The notes under the pieces were generated by a model, which saw only the letters and a list, made by a program, of their open reading frames with translations, ran no database searches and had not been told where the DNA came from. Both the position numbers and the translations under genes were made by a program. Source: Canna indica (taxonomy: Eukaryota > Streptophyta > Magnoliopsida > Zingiberales > Cannaceae). Taken from it: a DNA stretch of 64,000 bases. Shown piece after piece: positions 54,320 through 64,000 of the stretch; position 1 is the first letter of the stretch; every line of letters begins with the position of its first letter. The stretch is from contig CP136898.1 of the NCBI GenBank assembly GCA_034359265.1, positions 34,991,501 to 35,055,500 on the forward strand, in the 5' to 3' direction.

Positions 54320-55210
54320 TCAGGTGATAGATGTTCCAAAGGATAGTTTCTTTCTTGGTGTTGAGGGGGGTGTATGTGCCTTCGAAATGTGCACTTGGGC
54401 GAGATGGTGACCTCGGTCCCTTGCCATTTCCCTGCTTGTGCCGGTTGCGATCTTCAGTTCTTCTATCTTCCTTTTTGGATCTTTTGTCCTTGATCGTGGC
54501 TTTGAGATTCTTGCAGTCAATTTTTTTGCTTCTCGTTGATCTTCCATTTTCATAAAACCCACTACTTTTTTCTAAAATCTGGCCATATCTTTAGGCTCTA
54601 TTAAAGCGATCTGGTTGGTGAAAGGCCTAGGTTTTAGCCCCTGTTGGATGCAGATAAGCTCGACCTGTGGATCGAGGTTGGGGATGTCGGTCGCTATGGC
54701 CTAAAACCTATTCAGGTATTCCCTTAAGGGCTTATAGTGTAGGGCTGCTCCTATCTTGTGCTGCACCCGCGATGAGGTGAATTGGTCGAGGAAGACACAA
54801 GAAAGGTTGTCGAATGAGTGAATTGATCCCGATGGGAGGGAGGCGGTTTTCCCCAGAAAGATCAAGAGGGCTCTACAAAGCGCGGAGTTGGTTGCTCCGT
54901 GATAGAGCTTCGCAGTTTGGAACGCCGTTAGGTGTAGTGTGGGGTCATCCATACCATCGTAGGGTGTCAAGGTAGTGGGTAGCTCACTTGTCGGAGGGAG
55001 ACGAGTTGCATGATGTGCTTGGCAAAGGGCCCTACATCGAGGTGGGGTGCTAGAGACCTCGTCTTGAAAAACGGAGACTGGTCTTCTCCTTTCTAATTGG
55101 TTGCTCTCTCTATGCTCTAAGCGACAACGTTCAGGTTCAACCGGGGGGTGTCCCTGAGGCTGCACTAGTGTCTCGACTTGTGCCGCTAGTTGTTGATTGT
55201 ATGCTCCCAA
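54320..55210 (-). pseudogene. Tat-like gag, broken (copy B)
   Basis: Minus strand. N-terminal QQLAAQVETL and a Pro/Arg-rich stretch, then the Retrotrans_gag domain (PYDGMDDPTLHLTAFQTAKL, HGATNSALCRAL, PSGSIHSFDNLS) to a stop at about 54701. It continues in broken frames to KDPKRKIEELK and, further on, the knuckle region near 54280 (YGHTTLECVMLGDQLEDLV). The usual GAARTWF stretch is shortened (GKTASLPSGS). It would encode the capsid protein; not functional. Confidence 0.7.
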
Positions 55211-55400
55211 CTCATTTGCTTGCTATTGGGGCTCTTCACGGGGAAGGGGGGCTGGTACTGGAGCATCGCTCCTCGCTATTTCAGTGTCACCAGACTGTGA
55301 TTGATTGTTGCCAATGGGTCGTTGTCATTGGCGTGCGGTGGAGGTCGCTTGGCTTCGGATTCCAACCATTGTGGGGGAGGTAAGCTTTACCCGGCCCTAC

Positions 55401-55411
55401 AATGGGCGCCA
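55401..55411 (-). promoter_or_regulatory. Primer binding site of Tat-like element
   Basis: The minus strand reads TGGCGCCCATT, two bases inside the LTR edge at 55414. TGGCGCC starts are typical of plant gypsy elements. It fixes the orientation of copy B as minus. Confidence 0.75.
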
Positions 55412-55466
55412 AATGTTCTTGCTTGAGAGTTGAGACCTTCTGGTCTGGTTCGATGTCTCTCCTTTG

Positions 55467-56544
55467 TCGTCCTAAGGTTATCAACCTTGACCTTAAACTT
55501 GGTTTTGATGATAACAGACATGGAACTAGTAATTTTATGGATAATTATTTTTAGGTTCCAAGTTGATTAGCGCACGACATCCCCGATTGGAAAAATCAGA
55601 GAAATCAGAAAAATCGGCAAGGACGCTCATCGTCGCTCGGGATTCTTCGGGAAGTTCAAGTCTAGGTTCAGGGTGTCTAGATAAATTGTAAAATCCTCAG
55701 TGTGATGTTAAGACCCCTAAAGAATCAAACCCGAAAGCTGAAACCCAAACGACAAAAAAATCAACTTGTAGACTTTGTACCGCTCATTGGCCAGTCAATA
55801 GTCAGTGGACCGACTATCAACCGCCAGAGGCTCAAAATCAACAGAAGCCTCGCGGCCGATCACCGGTAGCTTGAGCGGTTGACCGACCATCGATCGACGC
55901 TGTAACGGCTCAAAAAATAGTCGTTTATTTTCGTTGTGCCCGACCTCTACTTCATGTTTTGCCTATTTAAAGGCCTTCTAAGCGTTCCTATGAACTTTTG
56001 GAACCGATTGAGCCATCATATGATCCTATACTATGTCTTCATTGAGATATTCTTTGTAAACACTAGCTTTGATCCTTACAATCATGATCTTGCCTTTGAG
56101 CTATAATCGATTGATCATCAAGGCATCAAGAGGAGCTAAGATTCTCTATTAGGAGTTAAGTGTATTATTGTTTTGATTATTGCTCCATTTGTTATTGTAT
56201 TTTTGTGTTTATTTATTGTATTTCAAGTGTGTAAACCAAGGGTGCTAGGTTGATTGAGTGTGGTGGTTGTCTTGGTGTCGAGACATACTTCCACCGGTGT
56301 AATCTAGGATTAGAGTGTCCTTAGGGAGAGTGAGGTGGGAAAGTGCTATCGGTAGGAAAGCGGAGACTTCCGGGTGTGGAAGTGCCTTCGGTGTGAGAGT
56401 GGAGATTTTTCGGTGAAAAGTCCTTATTTTAAAGGAACTCTGCATCTAGTGGATTAGGTTGAAATCTTAAGCGGGGGTGCTTAGGTAGTGGAGTTGTCGG
56501 GTTGTCGAACCACTATAAATATCCATGTGTTAGCATTGGTCTTT
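55467..56544 (+). repeat. Copia LTR fragment, plus orientation
   Basis: Matches the reverse complement of the copia LTR family: TTTTGATGATAACA near 55505, GGTCGATC-type palindromes at 55790-55910, TATTTAAAG at 55964-55972, TAAGCGGGGGTGCTTAGG and CGAACCACTATAAAT. Its start is fused into the Tat LTR at about 55466 and its end is fused to an inverted fragment of the same family at 56545. Confidence 0.75.
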
Positions 56545-56755
56545 GTGTTGTACAAATACACACTAGAATGGGGGGGGGCGGTGAATAGTGTGTAGGCTAA
56601 TTTTGAGTTCAATTAGTTATTTTCAATTTTAATCCCTTTAACAACCAAACTAGTGTTCTTCTAAAATGGATGCTTGACAAGTATATAGGAGCAATTAAAA
56701 GCAAGTAGAAACAAGCAATACAAGTAATTTAATTGCTGTATTATTGTTATTTAGC
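56545..56755 (-). repeat. Copia LTR end fragment, minus orientation
   Basis: CACACTAGAATGGGGG..GGTGAATAGTGTGTAGG resembles the outer LTR edge at 9095 and 62523. With its left neighbour it forms an inverted junction of two LTR pieces. Confidence 0.6.
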
Positions 56756-57045
56756 ATACTAGGATGATAGAGGGTCTCGAGTCGAGTCTAACGCTTCAAT
56801 TGGAACTCGAATCCGAGTTAGAACGGGTTAGATATGGACTTTTTAAGTCGAATTACTTAAGGAGGGATAAACGGTCATTTGGGACCCAACCAGGTCCCAT
56901 AAAAATAAACCTGGGGCATGCAGCCAGGGGTTTAGCCACACACCACCCGAGGTCTAGATAGAGAGGGAGAGGGCAACACCAAGGGGAGAGAAGGAGCCGT
57001 CGGAGCTGGAATTTCGCGAGTATGTAGGCGTCGATTGAAGGAACA
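56756..57045. repeat. Gypsy LTR-like fragment
   Basis: ACTCGAATCCGAGTTAGAACGGG and a GA-rich leader resemble the interior of the 43.4-kb LTR and the 41.1-kb segment in layout. Weak assignment. Confidence 0.35.
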
Positions 57046-57730
57046 TTGTGGCCTTTCGGTTTTCAACCAATAGGAAGGGTTGGAGATCTTATTTTTCAAA
57101 ATTTCATATTTTGAGATCTCTTTGATTCAATTGGTTTCATGTTTGATCTTATTTTGAAATGAATCCTTACTTTTAGCAAAGTTGGTTTTTGAGAATAATA
57201 TTTGATTTTTCCCTCTTTGCTAATTAGTATGATAACTTGCTTTGTGTATTTTCATCATAGCACTAATAAAGTTCACTTGCATGTTATAAGAATTATAGAA
57301 TTGTTAGACTATAAAAATAACGAGGTATGATTTTTATTTTCACAAAATCCTAGTATAATACCTAAATATTCATGCTTAAGTGGTGTCTCTATACTCATGA
57401 TAGAAATTGCATGTTAAATCCTTGAAATTTCATGAGTAGGAAGAATTTTAGGACTTAGATAAGTTTCATTGAATGAAAATGCCTAGGTTAAAATTTGACA
57501 TTAGAGACTTCTCTTTCAAGTCCAAACTAGTTAAACATGTTTAGATACACACATGAAATATTTCTAGGTGTTTAAGCTTGAAAATTCATGTGTAGATTGA
57601 CAGAATAGTCTCCAAGGGAACTTCTGTAAAACGATAGTTACAAGAAGTTGCAAGAAACAAGAAACAAGAAACGACAATTCATGTATAATACCTCAATAGT
57701 CTCCAAGAAACAAGGAAGTAACAAAATAAT
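57046..57730 (+). repeat. Inverted fragment of gag-only copia non-coding region
   Basis: GGCCTTTCGGTTTTCAACCA.. is the reverse complement of sequence at about 7375-7400, and the following DNA matches 6610-7370 in inverse orientation. It is cut exactly inside the conserved hairpin block. No gene. Confidence 0.65.
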
Positions 57731-58140
57731 TGTAAGACCCAAGGTTTCCTAATCTAAAATTTATTTTTGGTGCAGCGCACTGGATCAGGAGTTAGTCGGG
57801 TCGAGTCGTGGAATCGCCGCAAGTAGAAGTTATAATTCAAGCCTTATGAAATTTTATTTGTTAAATTGTTCCTTCCTTCTTAAGCATAAGATGTCTTAGT
57901 AGAGTTGAGTTCAAATCGTGTGTGCGGATTGAATCGGGGCTCGAATCTGACTCAGATTGAGCCGAGTAGGGGCCAAGTGAATAGGAGGGGTATAATGGTC
58001 AAGTGAAGATGAGGGAATAAATCCATCATCCCTAGCCATGCGGCTCACCATTGGAGCCGCACGCAACCCGAGAAGAGAGAGGGAGGAGGGGAAGCTTTGG
58101 AGTCAGCGCCGAATTTCTCTATTTTTATCAAATGGAAGGA
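57731..58140 (+). repeat. Gypsy LTR fragment (TGTAAGACCC type)
   Basis: Matches 43386-43800: TGTAAGACCCAAG, GGTGCAGCGCACTGGATC, GGGTCGAGTCGTGG, CGAATCTGACTCAGATTG, AGCCATGCGGCTC. It ends where the copia 3' LTR begins. Confidence 0.75.
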
Positions 58141-58836
58141 CATTGATCCAGCTACTGCCTATTTTTAACAACATTCGGTCGACCGACTGGTCAACCGAAA
58201 ATTGGGCAGATTGGGCAGTTTGCTAGTTTGAGTTAATAACTTTAAAATATAAATGATATATAAGGATTACCCCCCATTTGGATTCAATAAAAATATATAA
58301 AAAATCAAAATACTTAAGAATCAAAATCTAGTTTTTGGGGTCTAGTACAAATTTTCAGAAAATAGAAATTTTCTAACTTTCCGGGTCAAGTATGGGTAGG
58401 CTGAAGGCTTCCAAAAAATTCTTAAAAATATCTCATTATCTAGTTTCTATCCAAGGAACAATTATCATCATTTTTTATGTCAAGATAATGTCTAGGTCAT
58501 ATAGCCCTCCAAGGAGCACCCTAGGCTTAGTGAATTTTAGGGCAGTTTCAGGTTTTCATGTTTTGGGATTCAGGGATGGTTTTTAGGTTCTTATGCATCA
58601 TCATGAGGATTTTATAATATAATCTTGACACCCTAAACCTAGACTCTATCTTCCCGACGAATCCGAGCGCATCGACCAACGTCCTTCCGATTTCTCGAAT
58701 TCTTCGATATTTCTGATCGAGGACGTTGTGCGCTAACCGATATGGAACCTGAAAGATATCTCAATGAAACATTAGTTCCATGTTTGTTATCATCAAAACC
58801 GAGATTAAGACCAAGGTAGAAAACCTTAAGCCAACA
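58141..58836 (-). repeat. Copia 3' LTR (truncated), copy 2
   Basis: Ends CCAACA at 58831-58836 next to the PPT. Shares CTACTGCCTATTTTTAAC and TCATATAGCCCTCCAAGGAGC with the 5' LTR at 63.1-63.4 kb. Confidence 0.8.
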
Positions 58837-58850
58837 ATCTCCTCCTTTTT
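58837..58850 (-). promoter_or_regulatory. Polypurine tract of gag-only copia element
   Basis: AAAAAGGAGGAGAT on the minus strand directly before the 3' LTR. It shows that the interior ends here and that pol is truly missing rather than lying further on. Confidence 0.75.
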
Positions 58851-60995
58851 GGTGATGACAAACATCCTTAAGAAAATATATTCATTAAAGCGCAAAGGAT
58901 ATCAATCATGGGATTTCTCCCCCTATCAACATGCATATCTATGAAAATAAACTCCCCCTTTCTATATGCATGAATTTCCTATAATTTCTTCCCTTTTATC
59001 TATATTTTTCTCCCCCTTTTGACATCACTGAAAAAGGGCAAGTCGAAGTTGAAACTTTGAAAGATTTTTCAAAACCGCGAAAGTCTCAACTAAAGGGATG
59101 AAAGCCAAACATCGAATAAGAGACTAACTCAGGATATCGTGAAATGATAAATGCAATCCAAAACCAAGAATCATGTAGTAACTTAAGTATCGATATTTTT
59201 AAGTATCGGTCAAATAGTCAAAAATTATTTTAGAAATGATTTTTCTCATGAAATGAGTAGAACAATACCATAAGTGAATTTAAAATGTCATACTTCAAGT
59301 CTCATTTGAAAAACTGAAAAAAATTAAAGTATCGAAAAAATGAGTAACTTGAGAAGAGTGATACTTTAATGACATTTTCGTAAATAAGTGAATTTTTCAT
59401 GATATTTCCAGATTTCATTCAAACTTTCAGAATACCAATATATGGTCATGTAAAACATGTATATCAAGTTTGAAGTGAAAAGAATGTCATTTGATCAAAA
59501 TATGAACTTGACATGATTTCATTCAAAGTAGACTTGAAAACATGTATATCAATTTTGTTATCTACTCATATTTTCTCAAACTTAGGCCCTTAGACATCTA
59601 ACATGAGTGAATCTAAGTATATGAGTCAAGTTTGGTCTGAAAATGAGGTTTCTAAGTCACTTTGTTGACTTAGGTCAAAGTATGCTTAAAGTTTTCAAAA
59701 GTCAAACTTTTAAATCCATACAAAATCATATTTTTGATGAAATTTTTTGAAACTTTAACTGGACAACCTAGATTTTTCAAAGAATCTACAGGTTCAAGAA
59801 TCAGTCAAAATTCAGTTTCATATAAATTCATAAAATTCTTGAAATTCCAGGGGCATTTTTGTAAATTTTAGGTACTTTTTCAAAAGTTGTCAATTTTGCT
59901 TCAAACTTTCCAAACATCGCTGAATGATCATTTAAGATGTGTGTGTCATGTTTGAGCTCAAAATGAATTGTCTAAGTTCATTTTTCTTCCTATATTGATT
60001 TCAATAACAAAAATGGATATTTCTAGCTATCATTCAAGTTATCAAAATCATTCCTAGAAATGATTTTACTCAAGCAATGGTGTGAATGATATTAGAAATG
60101 GAATCAAAATGGTATATATGAGTTTTCATTTGAAGTTTTTTGAAGAAAAATCAAAGTATCGAAAAAATGAGTATTTCAAGTAAGTGATACTTTGTGCTTC
60201 TGAAATCCAACTTCAAAATTCCATTATAATTCAGATTCTTGATGAAATTTATTGAAATTTTACACAACAAACTATATTTTCAGTGAAAGTGCAATTTCAA
60301 GAATCATCTAAAAATGATTTTTTTTATATTTTTCTAAAAATAACTGAAAATGCTCAAATTCCAATAACATTTTTGTAATTTTTAGTCATTTTTCAAAATA
60401 TGCTCAGTTTTCATTCAAACTTTCATGACACTACATAATGGTCATGTAAGGAGTGTATGTCATGTTTGAGATGAAAATTATGTCCTTAAGTTAAGATATC
60501 AACCTAGCATGGTTTCATTCAAAACTAAGCTAGTTATCATGAAACTTGCTAAGTTTCAATCCTATCATTTACTCATGATTTTTCAAACTTAAACCTATGG
60601 GTACCAAACATGAGTAAATCTAAACATGTTACTCAAATATGGATTGAAAATGAGACCTCTAAGTCAATTTATTGAAAATTGAAAGGCCACAATGAGCCTA
60701 CGATTTAGAACCGCAAGGTCGCTTAGGCCCATTACAGGCCACATAGGTATTCGAAGAGATCGGGAAATCAAAATCAAAAACTTTTTTAAAATTCATATCA
60801 AGAGCGGAAAATCTACTAATGTTAAACATGTATCAAAACTCCAACTCTAATTTAAGCAAGTGAGTATAGGAGATGATACCAAAGTGTTTGATGCCAACAA
60901 TTTCATTACCCAAGGCATCATCATGACTTGAAGTTGCAACTTTGAAATGATACAATCTTTGAATCCCCAAGCAACTTCAATCAACCAACTTCATC
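58851..60995 (-). repeat. Non-coding interior with ~500-bp degenerate repeats
   Basis: Blocks starting TTTTCA..TTCAAACTTTC recur near 59410, 59895 and 60405, each followed by GGTCATGTAA..TGT..TCA..TTTGA and later by AACATGAGT.AATCTAA. AT-rich; no reading frame over 60 codons resembles a protein. The conserved hairpin block lies at 60683-60748. Confidence 0.65.
60683..60748 (-). other. Conserved stem-loop block downstream of gag, copy 2
   Basis: Counterpart of 7394-7459. The hairpin spans 60728-60696 in the element RNA (GCCTA..TAGGC, CGA..TCG, ACC..GGT). Stems are unchanged between copies; the 4-base loop differs. Confidence 0.5.
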
Positions 60996-62454
60996 TCACC
61001 CTTGTGTGGTAGCTCCCCCTACAATAGAGCATGAAATTTTTGGTACCAAAATGGCTTTGGGTCCTTGGGGGTTAGTGGGCTTAGGTACCCAAAGTGTCTT
61101 AACAACACTAGGGTTCACTTTAAAAGCACAATCATAAATTGCATGCCCATATATACATGCCACAGCAAAAGCAATGACCATGGAATTCTTTCTTTTTACC
61201 ATTCTTATGATCAAGAGGTCTAATGTTATAATGCTTGGCATGAGAAATATGATGAGCATTAGCATTCTTCGATGGAACATTTTTCTTCCTAGGATGTTTA
61301 AAAGATGAAGCATGTGATAAATTACTAGTTTTCCTACTCAAGAAAGCAACCTCATTTTTTAAGTCATTAATGGATTTGTGTAAAGCTTGTATTTGAGATT
61401 TCAACAAGCAATTTTTATTTCTCAAAATATCATGCTCAAATTTGAAATCATTTGTACAATCCTTACCATTGAGATTCGCATTATTTTCCGTGTTCTCATT
61501 TTCATCTCTAATTTTTGAAATCTTAATTAACAACTCATCATTCTCAATTTCTAATTCTTCATTTCTATGTTTCAAGTCCTTAATTTTAAGTTTTAAAGTA
61601 TCATGGCAAGAATCAAAAGAGCTAGTATTCAATTTTTCATTTTCTAATTCATGCACAAGAGAACTAAGCCTAAAATTTTCCTTCTTTAATTTCCTATTTT
61701 CCTTATTCTTTTTCATGAGCAAGTCATACATCTTTTTACATTCTTATAGTAGTTCTTCATACGATATATCAAGGGATTTTGAGCAACTAGAATCACTATC
61801 ATTAACAGTTTGAACATGACTAGAAGATGTAGAATATACCTCATCTCGAAGACCCATGAGGCAAAAGTTTGATGTTGCTTCATTGTCATGTCTAGAAGTG
61901 GCTTCACTTGATTTGGATGTGGATGATGAAGCACAATTCTTCTTTTCGGATTTCTTCTTCAAGAGTGGACAATTCTTTTTCTTGTGTCCCTTCCCTTGAT
62001 AAAGGAAGCACCTAAGTTTTCTTTTCCAATTTTTCATGTTCCTTTGACTAGATGAGCTTTGAGCATCAAAAACTTTATTAGGACTAGAGGTATGACAATT
62101 GTCATCACCTCCTTCATTGAAAGTAATAAGCTCCTTGATTTTTGCATAATCGTAAAGCATGTTTAAACAAGCCCAAATATCGAATACTGATGAACAATGC
62201 ATAACTTTTTCAAGTATATCATTTGAGAATGAGCAATATAGAGAGTGCATTGTTTTAGCATTCAATTCAAACAATCTAATTTGATCTTGAGTCCAATCAT
62301 TAATGTCAATGGTGGGCTCAACATATTCATTCTTTAGCATGCACCATAGATCTAAACTTTGTGTTTTAAGAAAAGTAAACATCCTACTCTTCCAAACACC
62401 AAAATTTTTCTCATCAAACCTAGGTAGTGCCAATGCTATACTCTCTAGTGTCAT
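60996..62454 (-). pseudogene. Copia-type gag, broken (copy 2)
   Basis: Starts at the ATG 62454-62452 (MTLESIALALPRFDEKNFGVW); the open frame extends upstream through the PBS and LTR but that part is not coding. UBN2-type region (WTQDQIRLFELNAKT, LEKVMHCSSVFDIWACLN), then a zinc knuckle whose second Cys is Tyr (CFLYQGKGHKKKNC). One TAA at 61744-61746 interrupts the frame before a long coiled coil (KKNKENRKLKKENFRLSS, LKNEVAFLSRKTSNL). The second knuckle (FCCGMYIYGHAIYDC region) is split by a 4-nt insertion near 61150 that shifts frame; the WVPK-type tail follows to 60996. Confidence 0.8.
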
Positions 62455-62508
62455 TTTCTGGATCGAGGCAAGATGTAGACGAGATGGTGAAATCTCAATC
62501 CACGACCT

Positions 62509-62520
62509 GCTCTGGTACAA
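62509..62520 (-). promoter_or_regulatory. Primer binding site, copy 2 (two mismatches)
   Basis: The minus strand reads TTGTACCAGAGC, against TGGTATCAGAGC in copy 1. It adjoins the LTR edge at 62523. Confidence 0.75.
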
Positions 62521-62522
62521 AT

Positions 62523-63596
62523 TGTTGGGTGAAATGGCCACAATAGAGGGGGGTGGGGTGAATAGTGTGTTTACTAATTCTTGTTGCCTAAATATGGTTT
62601 TAATCATTTCTTTGCATGCTTAGGCAAATTACAAGTTAAGTGACTAAATGTAGAAGCGATAAATGATAAAGCAATAAAGACAAACAAAATACCAATGCAA
62701 GCACAAGAGTCTCACTCTCAATCTAAGGCACTTCCACACCCGAAAGTCTCCACCTTCTTACCGAGAGCACTCTTCCACCTCAACCTAAGGGACAACTCAA
62801 CTAATCCTAGTAAACTACGTTTACAACTGTGGGTTTAAGCGTTAACACCAAGACAACCACCAACTCAATGAAACCTAGCAACCTAGGTTTACACAAGTTT
62901 AGTTACAATGAAATAAATAATAAAATACACCAATAAATGGAGCAATAAATCAACCAATGAAGTACTTAGCTGGCTTTTTGTGGATTAATCGCTCTGTCCG
63001 GTCGACCGATGGGTCGACCGAAGCCTTAAGCCAGAGACTTGATTTAGCTATCCTCGATCCGGTCGACCGATCGATCGACCGAAGCAGCTACTGCCTATTT
63101 TTAACCACATTCGGTCGACCGATCGATCGACCAAAAATTGGGCAGACTGCTAGTTTGCTTGGTTTTCTTTTTTTGTTTTGGTTTCGTCTTCGCTAAGCCT
63201 ACTTATATAACATTTATTAACTTTAAGTATGGTCAAGTATGGGTAGGTTGAAGGCTTCCAAAAAATCCTTTAAAATACCTTGTTATCTAGTTTCTACCCA
63301 AGGAACAGTTACCGCCATTTTTATGTCAAGATAATGTCTAGGTCATATAGCCCTCCAAGGAGCTCCCTAGGCTTATTGACTTTTAGGGCGGTTTTCGAGT
63401 TTTCATGTTTTGGGATTCGGGGATGGTTTTTGGGTTCTTATGCATCGTCATGAGGACTTTACAATATAATCTAGACACCCTAAACTTATACTCTATCTTC
63501 CTGATGAATCCGAGTGCGTCGACCAACGTCCTTCCGATTTCCCGATTTCCCGATTTCTTCGATATTTTCGATCGAGAACGTTGTGCGCTAACCGAT
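62523..63596 (-). repeat. Copia 5' LTR (outer end truncated), copy 2
   Basis: TGTTGGGTGAAATGGCC start, then a G-run and GTGAATAGTGTG; CGGTCGACCGATCGATCG palindromes at 62997-63135; ends ..GCTAACCGATAT where gypsy DNA begins. The block with TTTATAGTGGTTCGG present in other copies is deleted near 62705. Confidence 0.8.
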
Positions 63597-63609
63597 ATAC
63601 TGTGACGCC

Positions 63610-64000
63610 AATAGTCAACACCAATTCTGGCTTTACCTTCAGGCTCGGGAGGATTTGTGGTATACTGTGACGCCTCTCGGGTTAGCCTGGGCTATGTTCT
63701 GATGCAATATGGCAGGGTGATCGCTTATGCGTCTCGTCAGTTGAAAGTGCATGAAAAGAATTACCCAGCACATGATTTGGAACTGGCGGCGGTAGTGTTT
63801 GCTCTGAAGCTTTGGCGCTACTACTTGTACGGTGAGGCTTGTGAGATTTATACCGACCACAAAAGCCTCTAGTACTTGCTCACCCAAAAGGAGCTCAATT
63901 TAAGGCAAAGAAGATGTCTCAAACTTCTGAAAGATTATGATTGTACCATCTTGTATCACTCCGGGAAGGCCAACGTAGTGGCAGACACGCCGAGCAGGAA
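63610..64000 (+). pseudogene. Ty3/gypsy RT-RNase H segment, runs off window
   Basis: Reads [20 protein letters not shown], then [16 protein letters not shown] sequence ([20 protein letters not shown]), [21 protein letters not shown] and YTDHKSL. The RNase H acidic residues (D in CDAS, E in DLELA, D in YTDH) are kept. TAG at 63870-63872 interrupts it where relatives have Lys; the frame then continues ([23 protein letters not shown]) to the last base. Chromovirus-like. A 12-nt word TACTGTGACGCC is present at about 63598 and again in the coding part at about 63662. Confidence 0.85.

Larger units (their letters stand above)
49236..55466 (-). mobile_element. Tat-like Ty3/gypsy element, copy B, lacking RT and integrase
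   Basis: Minus strand. The 5' LTR starts (in plus coordinates) at 55414 with TGTTCTTGCTTGAGAG and is cut at about 55466. The 3' LTR starts at 49236 with TGTTCCTGCATGAGAG. PBS at 55411-55401, gag 55210-54320, protease 53990-53433, then a duplicated 224-bp segment, about 108-bp tandem repeats and a plus-strand (antisense) additional ORF. No RT, RNase H or integrase lies between protease and repeats; copy A shows the same, so this seems a property of the family. Confidence 0.75.
58141..63596 (-). mobile_element. Gag-only copia-type element, copy 2, both LTRs partly present
   Basis: Minus strand: 5' LTR 63596-62523 (outer end cut by gypsy DNA), PBS 62520-62509, gag 62454-60996, non-coding region 60995-58851, PPT at 58850-58837, 3' LTR 58836-about 58141 (outer part cut by a gypsy LTR). 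The internal region is only 3.7 kb and goes from gag to PPT without pol. Both LTRs share GGTCGACC palindromes, GGGTAGG..AAGGCTTCC and the GACGTTGTGCGCTAACCGATAT end block. Confidence 0.8.

Noticed and set aside
54331..54555. Plus-strand frame with a hydrophobic end opposite gag
   Set aside because: Shadow of the Lys/Arg-rich gag tail on the minus strand.
62455..62607. N-terminal extension of copy 2 gag
   Set aside because: These codons lie across the PBS and LTR edge, which cannot be gag coding; the ATG at 62454 is the family start.

Overview
This window is plant nuclear DNA. It is almost entirely a graveyard of nested transposable elements, and I recognise no intact host gene. The evidence is Ty1/copia gag, RT and RNase H remnants with an initiator-tRNA-Met-type primer site, Ty3/gypsy Tat-like and chromovirus-like fragments, a plant L1-type LINE 3' end, and several En/Spm (CACTA) transposase genes with GT-AG introns. 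The species cannot be fixed from the sequence; an angiosperm with a repeat-rich genome is the safest statement.

Layout. 1-11.3 kb: LTR fragments of an unnamed family (called C here), a minus-strand Tat-like element (copy A) split by a solo C LTR with a 5-bp target duplication, then a minus-strand copia gag element whose LTR abuts the broken RNase H of another copia element. 11.3-33.8 kb: a CACTA array. A decayed element (E1) is followed by a 3' fragment, a 6,043-bp element with both ends (E2), a truncated near-identical copy (E3), a deletion derivative (E4) and an inverted related gene (E5). A 7.9-kb block occurs twice at a period of about 8,626 bp. 35.5-38.6 kb: a second, heavily mutated TNP2-type CACTA transposase that keeps the catalytic region. 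38.6-42.2 kb: AT-rich DNA with a PB1-like fragment of the kind found beside MULE transposases. 42.2-44.8 kb: the 3' end of a gypsy element (integrase, PPT, 3' LTR). 44.8-49.2 kb: inverted LTR fragments and a LINE 3' end with poly-A. 49.2-55.5 kb: Tat-like copy B. 55.5-63.6 kb: copia LTR pieces and a second gag-only copia element. 63.6-64 kb: the start of a gypsy RNase H that runs off the window.

Two systems stand out. (1) In the CACTA array, E2 and E3 both carry an open 523-codon gene in which the N-terminal half of a TNP2 transposase is joined in frame to its C-terminal DUF4216 part, so the catalytic core is missing. A second multi-exon gene (Transposase_24-like) lies 77 bp downstream. The elements have dense palindromic subterminal repeats and strong hairpins in the leader. 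(2) A copia-derived element has LTR, PBS, a long gag (zinc knuckle, coiled coil, second knuckle) and a PPT but no pol. In place of pol it has about 2 kb of AT-rich DNA with degenerate repeats of roughly 500 bp and a conserved hairpin block just after gag. Both are probably non-autonomous and would depend on proteins from elsewhere.
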